The notes under the pieces are model-generated. The model ran no database searches, had not been told where the DNA came from, and worked only from the letters and a program-made list of their open reading frames with translations. A stretch of DNA of 64,000 nucleotides. It comes from an uncultured Phascolarctobacterium sp. GTDB taxonomy: Bacteria > Bacillota > Negativicutes > Acidaminococcales > Acidaminococcaceae. The stretch's first letter is position 1. Each line of letters starts with the position of its first letter. Location: NCBI GenBank assembly GCA_900545535.1, contig UQZN01000004.1:62001-126000 (forward strand), written 5' to 3'. The position numbers and the translations under genes were made by a program. Of the stretch, positions 1 to 6,947 are shown one piece after another.

Positions 1-487
1 CAATACAGGCAATCATGGGTCCCATATGGGCAGCGAAAGCAAACGCTGCAAAAATGTCCATAACAGATTTAGTTAGAAGGACGGTACTATCACCATTGAC
101 TCCTTCGCCAATGGCGCCGAGAATACCAGTGCTGCCGGTACAGAACAGCATAAGCAGACCTACGAAGCGGCTGATATAAGTATCGTTATCGGCTGTGGCA
201 GTATTGGTAAGGCGTTCGATATAAATTTTAAGCTTGAGAGATACAAATTTGATCTGGTCCTCTATTCTGAGCGCTTCACCGATGATTGTACCCACGATAA
301 GTGCTAAGGTAACGGCTGGCATCGATTTTATATTTTGCAGCAGAATGATACCGATAATGATCGAACAGTATCCAAATAACCCATAAAGTGATTCGCGCAT
401 TTGTGTCGGCAGCAACCTTCCTAAAAAACTGCCGAGTAGACCGCCAATCAGCACGCAGGCTGAATTTACAATAATTCCAATAGACAT
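1..487 (-). CDS. DUF554 family membrane protein (3' part cut by window edge)
   Basis: Reading the minus strand from the ATG at 487, an open frame runs to the window edge without a stop (about 162 codons). It starts MSIGIIVNSACVLIGGLLG and continues with glycine-rich hydrophobic segments (GLFGYCSIIIGIILLQ, LALIVGTIIGEALRIE, FCTGSTGILGAIGEG). This pattern matches the DUF554 (YdfK/YqgA) family of multi-spanning inner-membrane proteins, whose function is unknown. A strong AGGAGGT ribosome site lies at 493-500, six bases before the start. The C-terminus lies outside the window. It is separated from the MerR gene by a terminator and is probably unrelated to the corrinoid genes. Confidence 0.8.
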   Translation of the reverse strand, partial: MSIGIIVNSACVLIGGLLGSFLGRLLPTQMRESLYGLFGYCSIIIGIILLQNIKSMPAVTLALIVGTIIGEALRIEDQIKFVSLKLKIYIERLTNTATADNDTYISRFVGLLMLFCTGSTGILGAIGEGVNGDSTVLLTKSVMDIFAAFAFAAHMGPMIACI

Positions 488-574
488 GTTTTTACCTCCT
501 TGTAAAAAATCGCATCATTATAACATTTAGTTTTAGATAATGCAAACATCAAAACAGAGTATATCGGTAAAAAT

Positions 575-620
575 AAAAAATGACCCGTTTCCGATATTTG
601 TCGGAGATGGGTCATTTTAT
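575..620 (-). terminator. Rho-independent terminator after the first MerR gene
   Basis: Inverted repeat AAAATGACCC / GGGTCATTTT with a further CCGA/TCGG inner stem, followed on the minus strand by a T-rich run. The right arm overlaps the stop codon of the MerR gene ending at 612. Confidence 0.75.
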
Positions 621-1442
621 TTGTATTTCTATTTTATAAATATATTCATTGATTGCGTCTGTAAGCCAGAAGTTTTTTACCGATGTGATATAAATATCCG
701 ATACAGGCAGAAGTTTATTGTCAGAGCAGTATTCTGAAAGTGCGTTGATATATTTATCATAATTGTCCATATAAATCCCCTGGAAATAAAGGGTAAGATA
801 GGTTCCGCCGGGTTTTATCATACATTGCGGGTAAGTGGTTTCAGTAAAAACAGGATAGAAATAATATTTGATATGGCGGGGTGCTTTCAGATCGCGAAGA
901 GTGTCTTTATCGACAATATAGCCAAAAGTATGATTGTTAAGTGGTATATGTTCGGCCAAGTCGATAAAAAGGCTGGCCGAGATTTTTGTTCTGTCTTTAA
1001 AGTTCATTTTAGGCGCAACCGTTTGGCTTAAACACAAAAATTCATCTCCCGTTTGGACAGTCAGGATTTTATTAAATTTAATGTTTTCTAATTGCTGAAG
1101 ATTGATGATGGAATGGTGCAGTTCATTTTTTAGACTGATCATTTTTTCGATCATGTGTTCAAGAAGCGTTTCACGGTCAGCGAGGAGCTGCTGATAGTTA
1201 GAATAGGACTTGTTTGCCAGATAGCTTTTGATTTCTGCCAGCGGAATATCGAGTTTGCGCATTGTTAAGATCAATTCCAGGGCAAACAGTTGGGTCCGCT
1301 TATAATAGCGGTAGCCGTTTTCTTCAACAACTTCAGGCGTGATCAGGCCTAAGCTGTCGTAATAAAGCAAAGTTTTACGGGGGATTTTACAAAGACTGGC
1401 CAGTTCGCCTGTCGTAAAATAATTGTCAATTGGTTTTTTCAT
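612..1442 (-). CDS. MerR family transcriptional regulator with BmrR/GyrI-like C-terminal domain
   Basis: 276 aa. Residues about 8-75 form a MerR winged helix (FTTGELASLCKIPRKTLLYY, then NGYRYYKRTQ). A coiled coil follows (about 80-125), then a C-terminal domain that looks like the GyrI-like effector domain of BmrR-type regulators; that part is inferred from layout. I see no B12-binding motif of the CarH type. The ATG at 1442 has a GAGGGAG ribosome site upstream. The gene is divergent from the cobalamin-riboswitch operon at 1573-5705. The plus-strand promoter facing it (1462-1492) has the 19-bp spacer typical of MerR targets. A paralogue of identical length (276 aa) sits at 5829-6659 in the same arrangement. 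Ligand unknown; a tetrapyrrole or metal signal would fit the neighbours but is not shown. Confidence 0.85.
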   Translation of the reverse strand: MKKPIDNYFTTGELASLCKIPRKTLLYYDSLGLITPEVVEENGYRYYKRTQLFALELILTMRKLDIPLAEIKSYLANKSYSNYQQLLADRETLLEHMIEKMISLKNELHHSIINLQQLENIKFNKILTVQTGDEFLCLSQTVAPKMNFKDRTKISASLFIDLAEHIPLNNHTFGYIVDKDTLRDLKAPRHIKYYFYPVFTETTYPQCMIKPGGTYLTLYFQGIYMDNYDKYINALSEYCSDNKLLPVSDIYITSVKNFWLTDAINEYIYKIEIQIK

Positions 1443-1461
1443 AAAAAAAATAAACTCCCTC

Positions 1462-1492
1462 TTGACTGTCTAGTAGCCATACATAGTAATAT
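1462..1492 (+). promoter_or_regulatory. MerR-type promoter with 19-bp spacer driving the riboswitch/receptor operon
   Basis: TTGACT (1462-1467), 19 bp, TAATAT (1487-1492). A 19-bp spacer is the hallmark of promoters that MerR proteins activate by DNA distortion. It lies between the divergent MerR gene and the cobalamin riboswitch. Dyad symmetry in the spacer is weak (CTAG...CATAG). The second MerR gene has the same arrangement at 6684-6714. Confidence 0.55.
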
Positions 1493-1572
1493 GCTATATA
1501 TGATATTATAACATATAGTTGTGGATATAAAATAGAATACTTTATTATAAAATACAGAAAATGAATATTGCT

Positions 1573-1731
1573 GTTATCAGGTGACGCAGGTCTTAATAGA
1601 GAAGTTGGGTGCAAAGCCCGCACGATCCCGTCGCTGTAAGAGTGAGCAAATCCATATTTATGTCACTGGAGTTATCCGGGAAGGCTTGGAGGCGCGATGA
1701 ACTTGAGTCAGAAGAACTGCCTGATGATAAA
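1573..1731 (+). ncRNA. Cobalamin riboswitch aptamer
   Basis: P1 arms TTATCAGG... and ...CCTGATGATAA close the element. Inside are the conserved cobalamin-box parts: GGGTGCAAAGCCC, CCCGTCGCTGTAA, GTCACTGG...CCGGGAAGG, and GAGTCAGAAGAACTGCCTG. A terminator follows at 1782-1814, so the expected mode is transcription attenuation of the downstream TonB receptor operon when cobalamin is plentiful. Confidence 0.92.
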
Positions 1732-1781
1732 ATTTACTGCTGCGTGAGACAGTGAGGTAATGATGTGGTTGAAAACCGTTT

Positions 1782-1814
1782 AATACCTTTTGCCGTGGCA
1801 GAAGGTATTTTTGT
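1782..1814 (+). terminator. Intrinsic terminator in the riboswitch expression platform
   Basis: Stem AATACCTTTTGCC (1782-1794) / GGCAGAAGGTATT (1797-1809) with a T-rich tail, about 50 bases after the aptamer and about 95 bases before the receptor start. Confidence 0.8.
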
Positions 1815-1906
1815 TTGCTAATAAAAGCAGAAGCAGCTGCGGCTATGAAGGATAGGCAGATGTGAAGCTTTTATTTCAATAAAAAAGTTATGAAAGGAAG
1901 TTGAAC

Positions 1907-4151
1907 GTGTTGAAAAAGAGTATGGGTAAGAGTGCACTGATGGTAGCACTTATAACTGGCAATGTCATCTGGGGGGGGTACAGCAGTATATGCAGAAGAA
2001 GGTCTGCAGCAGTTTAATCTGGATCAGATGGTGGTAACGGCTACCAGAACCATGAAGGAGCTGCAGGAAGTACCTTCTAGCGTCAGTGTTGTGACGGCTC
2101 AGGACATTGAGGAACGAAATATCAATTCTGTGCCGGAAGCACTGCAGACTTTACCAGGAGTTTATATGAGTCAGGCGGCACAGGGAGGAATTCAGATCAG
2201 GGGCTTCAGCTCCAGTGATATTTTGGTCTTGTTAGACGGGCTGCCGATGAATACTACTTATAATAATGGTATGGAATGGGAAATGGTACCTGTTGAAAGA
2301 ATTGCCCGTATAGAAGTTGTAAGGGGTGCCGGTTCTTCTTTGTATGGCGGTCGGGCAGTGGGCGCGGTCGTTAATATCATCACGAAGGATAATCCTAAGA
2401 AAAAAGGCGCTGATGTAAATGCCGTAGTCAGCTATGGCAGTAATAATACCTGGAAAAAAGCTTTGTATGCAGATGTTAAGGCTAATGAAAAACTGTCTTT
2501 TGGCATCGGCTATGAAAACAGAAAATCTGACGGCTTCAGAGGTTATTATTATACAGGTAGCGCTAGTAAAGGATCTGGGGCTGTAAAACCTGATCATGAA
2601 CTGCCGCAGCTCAGCGGCGGTAAATATATTTTAGGTGGACGCGGTGAAAAGGTTTGGGAAAATGAAAATATTTCGGCCAATATCAAGTATGATTTTGATA
2701 AAGACAGATCTTTAAAATATACATTTATCCACACAGAAAGTGAATACCGTTACCAAAATCCCTGGACGACAATATATGAAAACGGAAAACCGGTTTTTAA
2801 CGGTAATGTAGATGTGGGCAATGGTATGGTAGTGAAACCAGGCCTGAGCACCTATTTAGGTTATGATGGACGGAAAGAATCTGATCTGCATACCTTGGCT
2901 TATAACGATAACAAAAATAAATTCAGCACCAGTTTTGGTTATCTGGACATGAAGAGCAATGGTTTTAGTAGTCCCAGCAGTCCTAAATCTACTGATTGGA
3001 CGGGTGCCGGTACTGATTCCTTCTATCCCGGTGAAACCTATAATTTTGATGTGCAGAAGGCCTGGGACAATGTCGGCAAACATACGATTTTAGTAGGCGG
3101 AAGCTTTAAACAGGAGAGCTTTGACCAGTTGCGTAAATACTTGAGTAACTGGCGCGATCATGATTCTGTCATCGGATCACTTGGTAATAACGGCGTTTAT
3201 GAAAATCATGGCGGCAAAGCGCGGAATATAGCTTTATTTGTGCAGGACGAATATCAGATCAGCGATCCGCTGACGATGTATCTGGGTGTTCGTTACGATC
3301 ATTTTACTAAAATGGATGGCAAAAGCAGGTATTATGATAAAAATACAGGTGCTTTAAAACGTGCGCTGGATTATGATGAAGTGAGCTATAATGAGATCAG
3401 CCCGAAGATAGCTTTTGATTATAAAGCTGATGACAGCACCAATTACTACGTTTCTTACGGTCATTCCTTCAATCCGCCGCCTCTGTATCAGGTCTATCGC
3501 GATGGTGGCGGTAGTATGGGTGGGGTAGTAGCGAACCCTGATCTGGATCCGGAAACGTCGAATACCTTTGAGATCGGCATGAAGAAAAAACTATCTCAGC
3601 AGACGGATTTGGCTGTTTCGTTGTATCAGGTCAAAACTGATGATAAAATATTATATACTTCCCATTATCAACCGGGGACGTCGACTGTAGAGTATAAAAA
3701 ATATGAGAACTACGGCACGGAAAAACGCCGTGGCGTAGAATTTACTATAGACCACAGGTTTAATGATAACTGGGGAACATATTTTAATTATGCCTGGCAG
3801 CAGGGTAAGGTGAAACAAAGCACAGTGGCAGGGACTAATTTAAAAGAGTCTAACAGCGCCGACTATGGTATTCCCAAGCATCTGCTTCATGCAGGTGTCA
3901 ATTATAATAAAGATAAATTCAATGCCATACTGGATTGCCAGTATGTAAGCGCACGTCAGGCTCCGGATGACGTTACCGGCGAGTATGGGGCGGAGGACGC
4001 GTATTTTATTGTCAATACAGCGTTGAATTATGAAATCGCTAAAGGTACAGTTTTACAATTCGGCATCAATAATCTGTTTGACAAAGAATTTTATGCCAGC
4101 GAAGCAACTTCCGGCAGGACCTATAATGTGAGCCTGCGCTACAGCTTTTAA
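1907..4151 (+). CDS. TonB-dependent outer-membrane receptor, phase-variable, out of frame here
   Basis: The continuous frame is 1962-4151 (729 aa) and lacks a signal peptide. The signal peptide is encoded just upstream in another frame, from GTG 1907 (AAAGGAAG ribosome site): MLKKSMGKSALMVALITGN. The two frames meet at a run of eight Gs (1971-1978). With seven Gs they would fuse to ...VIWGGTAVYA-EEGLQQF, a normal cleavage site, giving about 747 aa. The mature part has a TonB-box-like start (DQMVVTATRT), a plug domain (about residues 50-160: VPSSVSVVTAQDIE, RGAGSSLYGGRAVGAVVNII) and a beta-barrel ending in an aromatic residue (VSLRYSF). It is the first gene after a cobalamin riboswitch, so a corrinoid is the likely substrate. 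The gene is either switched off by slippage or carries a sequencing error in the tract. A paralogue with the same leader is at 11972. Confidence 0.88.
1971..1978 (+). repeat. Poly-G tract (G8) in the signal-peptide coding region
   Basis: Eight consecutive Gs inside the codons for the end of the signal peptide. Seven (or ten) would join the upstream start with the receptor frame; eight leaves the product truncated after about 35 codons. This is the classic form of a slipped-strand phase switch. Confidence 0.8.
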
Positions 4152-4194
4152 ATAAACCGGCTCAGGGCAGGGGACATCCCTGTCCTGACCCTTT

Positions 4195-5022
4195 ATGAAA
4201 GTGAAGATGAAAATGGGTTTTCGATATAAACGCCTTTTAGGGTATGTTTTAGGTTTTGTTTTATTCTATGCTCCCTTTGCGCTATTTCAAAAAATAATAT
4301 TTTTTATTTTTACAGGAACATGGCAGCAACTGACTATTCACAGTCTGTGCCTGCGCATCCAGACGGAACATTTATTCGATGGGAAATTGCTGACAATGTC
4401 GGGGCCTTTTATGGCGTGTCTTGTGATTTTATTGGCAGTTACCTTGTTTTTAGGACCTGTGTTTTGTGGCAGGTTATGCCCAGCGGGAGCTTTTACCGAA
4501 TATTTGAGTAAAATTATGCCTGCAAAATTGCAAATAAGCTGGCGTACTTATACCGAGATCGCTCCGCTTCGTTATGGCATGCTGGCCGGGTTTGTAATAT
4601 TGCCATTTTTTGATAGTCTGCTGGCATGTGCATATTGCAATTTCTTTCTATTTGATTTGTTTGTTAACTATTTCGTTTTTGGGTATTTTATTTCTTTGAC
4701 TTCCAGTATGATTTTAACTTTGTTTTTATGGGCCGGTTTGTTTGGTATCTTTACTAAAGGCGGCCGTGGCTTCTGCAATTTTTTGTGCCCTGTAGGTGCT
4801 GTGCAGAATCTGTTGTATTCTTTCAGTCGCCGCCTGCCGTTCGTCTATAAGTTAAAGATAGACAGCCAAAAATGTATCGGCTGCCAAAAGTGTGTACAAA
4901 CTTGCCCGATGGAAGCGATGACGATGCACAATAACAAGGCTGCCAGCTGCGTCCATAACTGTATTCTGTGTGGTGCTTGCATGGCTGAATGTCCGGAACA
5001 GGCAATCAGATATGAGAGGTAA
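4195..5022 (+). CDS. NapH/MauN-like membrane 4Fe-4S protein
   Basis: 275 aa. About five hydrophobic segments alternate with cysteine motifs: CGRLCPAGAF (about residue 92) and CNFLCPVGAV (about 194) inside the membrane region. Two classic ferredoxin motifs follow at the C-terminus, CIGCQKCVQTCP (about 227-238) and CILCGACMAECP (about 256-267). This layout is that of NapH/NosR/CcoG-type proteins, which pass electrons from the membrane quinol or a flavoprotein pool to a periplasmic or membrane partner. It lies 43 bases after the cobalamin-regulated receptor and is followed closely by a Cys-rich peptide and an exported protein, so all four are probably one operon. Electron delivery to something connected with corrinoid uptake is an inference. 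An in-frame ATG at 4207 is an alternative start; no strong ribosome site marks either. Confidence 0.8.
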   Translation: MKVKMKMGFRYKRLLGYVLGFVLFYAPFALFQKIIFFIFTGTWQQLTIHSLCLRIQTEHLFDGKLLTMSGPFMACLVILLAVTLFLGPVFCGRLCPAGAFTEYLSKIMPAKLQISWRTYTEIAPLRYGMLAGFVILPFFDSLLACAYCNFFLFDLFVNYFVFGYFISLTSSMILTLFLWAGLFGIFTKGGRGFCNFLCPVGAVQNLLYSFSRRLPFVYKLKIDSQKCIGCQKCVQTCPMEAMTMHNNKAASCVHNCILCGACMAECPEQAIRYER

Positions 5023-5026
5023 AAAG

Positions 5027-5221
5027 ATGAAAAACAGGAGCATAACTTTTTTAGCAGCCATGGGCATACCGTTATCGACGGCGACAGGCGTTTCCGGTTG
5101 TACAGGCGTCTGCGGCAGCTGTCAGCTAAGCTGCGTACCGGGTGTGCTGGCGGTTATTATTTTAGGCGGCAAGGTGCTGCGCAGAAAAATAGCGGCAAAG
5201 AGGCGGGCTGGTTATGAATAA
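5027..5221 (+). CDS. Small cysteine-rich membrane peptide, unknown
   Basis: 64 aa from ATG 5027, preceded by GAGAGGT at good spacing. A longer open frame reaches back to 4970 but would overlap the Fe-S gene by about 50 bases, so the shorter start is preferred. The sequence has a cluster of four cysteines, CTGVCGSCQLSC (residues about 25-36), followed by one hydrophobic segment (VPGVLAVIILGG) and a basic tail. The cluster could bind a metal or a small Fe-S centre. It starts four bases after the NapH-like gene ends and its last codons overlap the next gene by 8 bases, indicating translational coupling. I do not recognise the family. Confidence 0.6.
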   Translation: MKNRSITFLAAMGIPLSTATGVSGCTGVCGSCQLSCVPGVLAVIILGGKVLRRKIAAKRRAGYE

Positions 5222-5705
5222 AGCGAGCATAAAAAAACTGACACTGGCTGTACTTGCTGTTACGATCATGGTTTTACTGGGTTTGTTCAAAGCGCAGAAT
5301 GACGGCGACCGCAGTTTTCACAGAATTGATCTAAGCAAAAATGACAATGTGGAATGCAGCGTAGATATAGGGCATATGGGCCTGCTGAAATACTGGCTGG
5401 AACCGAATGTTTTTACGGTAACGCTGCGTTGCCGCACTGGTGATGATATGCTGAAACTGCGTTGCGAAGCAGAAGGTGTAGACGCCATAATTTCGCAGGG
5501 GAGCAAAAAAGGCATTTGGAAAAAGCTGAGTCCTGAAGATATTTTAGTAAAACGCAGTAAAAATACAGTGCCGATAAATTTAGAGGTGGCGGTGCCGGAA
5601 AAAAATATCTACAGAAAAAATGTGCAGACCGGACAAATAAAAATTTGGAATAATGATGAGCTTTATTCCGTAATAAACTTAAAGATTATCAATTCCAAGT
5701 ATTGA
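5214..5705 (+). CDS. Membrane-anchored exported protein, unknown
   Basis: 163 aa. One N-terminal transmembrane segment or uncleaved signal (residues about 8-26, LTLAVLAVTIMVLLGLF) is followed by a soluble, presumably extracytoplasmic domain of about 135 residues containing two cysteines in LRCRTGDDMLKLRCEAEG and a third nearer the start. No catalytic motif or known family is apparent. The start overlaps the preceding Cys-rich peptide gene by 8 bases, and a strong terminator (5717-5753) follows, so it closes the riboswitch-controlled operon that starts with the TonB receptor. A periplasmic partner of the NapH-like protein is possible but is only a guess from position. Confidence 0.65.
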   Translation: MNKASIKKLTLAVLAVTIMVLLGLFKAQNDGDRSFHRIDLSKNDNVECSVDIGHMGLLKYWLEPNVFTVTLRCRTGDDMLKLRCEAEGVDAIISQGSKKGIWKKLSPEDILVKRSKNTVPINLEVAVPEKNIYRKNVQTGQIKIWNNDELYSVINLKIINSKY

Positions 5706-5716
5706 TAAAACTTTTT

Positions 5717-5753
5717 GAAAAAGCCTTGCCGAAAATATCGGCAAGGCTTTTTC
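5717..5753 (+). terminator. Rho-independent terminator ending the first corrinoid operon
   Basis: GAAAAAGCCTTGCCGA (5717-5732) / TCGGCAAGGCTTTTTC (5738-5753), a perfect 16-bp stem with A and T flanks, so it can act in both directions. Confidence 0.9.
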
Positions 5754-5828
5754 ATTATACTTCAAAGTTGTTATGGGAAGGATTTATAAATATATTAAAA
5801 GAAATAGTCTTTGTTAGTGAATACGATT

Positions 5829-6659
5829 TTATTTTTGTATTTTAATAGAAACCTGCGTGAGATAGTCTTGATATGTTGAGGCCAGCCAATAATTTTTCAG
5901 TGGCAAAATATACAGGTCGCCGATGAGTTCAAATTGATTCTGGGCGGCTAAGTCTTTTATTTGTTTGGCGACACGTTCGGCATTGCTGCAGTAAGTACCG
6001 GGGAAATTAATAGATAGATATAATCCGGCCGTTTTGACTTGAAAATATTCGCTTTGTAAAGGCATACTTATTTCAGTAAAGCACCTGTCAGTATAATAAT
6101 ATTTGCCGTCTAAGAATTTTTGATTATTTAATATCCAGCCAGTTGTACGTTTTTTAAAGTCTTTTTTTGAATAAGCACGTCTGTTATGCTGCATCATGAT
6201 CATCAATCTGTCTTTACTAGACATCTCGTCGTTGAGATCATCGCTGATCATTAGATATTTTTCTTCCTGGTATCCCAAAGAAATCTGGCTGGACTGGATA
6301 GATTTTATGGAACTCAAAACATTATCGGCTTGCTGCAGACTCTTTTTCAGATTTTGTAAACGCTGTATTTCAAGTTCACATCTTTTATCCTGTTCGGTGA
6401 TAGCAGTGTGGAGGTTCTCTAAGCCCTTTTCTTCCAGATATTGTTTGATATCGTTAATAGAAAAGTCCAGCTTACGTAGATTGACTATTATTTCTAATTG
6501 AAAATATTGTTTTAATGAATAGTAGCGATAGCCGTTTTCAGCAACATATTCAGGGACCAGTAATTTATGGCGGTTATAAAATAAAAGGGCTTGTTTGCTT
6601 ATATTAAATAATGCTGCTAATTCGCCTGCGGTAAACAATTCATTTTTATTAATGTTCAT
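5829..6659 (-). CDS. MerR family transcriptional regulator, paralogue of the first
   Basis: 276 aa. N-terminal MerR helix-turn-helix (FTAGELAALFNISKQALLFY, then NGYRYYSLKQ, residues about 8-75), a coiled coil (about 85-125) and a BmrR-like C-terminal domain. It has the same length and organisation as the regulator at 612-1442; the two share motifs such as the NGYRYY turn and the ending KNYWLA/KNFWLT. It is divergent from the cobN-like gene, and the facing promoter again has a 19-bp spacer. The ATG at 6659 has a GGAGGC ribosome site. Duplicated MerR genes, each divergent from a cobalamin-riboswitch or riboswitch-like leader, suggest dual control by protein and RNA. The ligand is unknown. Confidence 0.85.
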   Translation of the reverse strand: MNINKNELFTAGELAALFNISKQALLFYNRHKLLVPEYVAENGYRYYSLKQYFQLEIIVNLRKLDFSINDIKQYLEEKGLENLHTAITEQDKRCELEIQRLQNLKKSLQQADNVLSSIKSIQSSQISLGYQEEKYLMISDDLNDEMSSKDRLMIMMQHNRRAYSKKDFKKRTTGWILNNQKFLDGKYYYTDRCFTEISMPLQSEYFQVKTAGLYLSINFPGTYCSNAERVAKQIKDLAAQNQFELIGDLYILPLKNYWLASTYQDYLTQVSIKIQK

Positions 6660-6683
6660 AGTATGCCTCCGGGAATTTCTTTA

Positions 6684-6714
6684 TTGACTGGATACCAAGT
6701 ATATGGTTTATTAT
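6684..6714 (+). promoter_or_regulatory. MerR-type promoter with 19-bp spacer upstream of the cobN-like operon
   Basis: TTGACT (6684-6689), 19 bp, TATTAT (6709-6714). The spacer carries a short dyad, ACCA...TGGT. It is located 25 bases from the start codon of the divergent MerR gene, as in autoregulated MerR systems. Confidence 0.6.
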
Positions 6715-6750
6715 AGCATAAGATATCAAAAAGCAAATATAATTATATTG

Positions 6751-6842
6751 ATAACAAGGTGTTTAACTTAAAAGTAAACGGTGCAAAACCTACGATCACG
6801 TCGCTGTAACAGCAAGAGCTGGAGTCAGCAGCTGCCTTGTTA
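6751..6842 (+). ncRNA. Compact cobalamin-riboswitch-like element
   Basis: A perfect 9-bp P1 (ATAACAAGG / CCTTGTTAT) encloses only about 74 bases. These contain CGGTGCAAAACC, CACGTCGCTGTAAC and GAGTCAGCAGCTGCC, all matching cobalamin-box segments in the right order. The usual segment with GCCACTG and CGGGAAGG is missing. A terminator (6907-6934) follows in the usual place. I read it as a shortened cobalamin aptamer; its ligand and activity need testing. Confidence 0.7.
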
Positions 6843-6906
6843 TGATTACGAAGTCCTGCGAGAGATAAGGCTGTAATCTAAGCTGCATTGTTGGTGCAGC
6901 ATTTAT

Positions 6907-6934
6907 ACCTTTCCGTAGAACGGGAAGGTTTTTG
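6907..6934 (+). terminator. Attenuator terminator before the cobN-like gene
   Basis: ACCTTTCCG / CGGGAAGGT with one G-U pair, then TTTTTG. A competing hairpin GCTGCA...TGCAGC lies just upstream (about 6880-6903). Confidence 0.75.
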
Positions 6935-6947
6935 TATTTAGGAAAGG

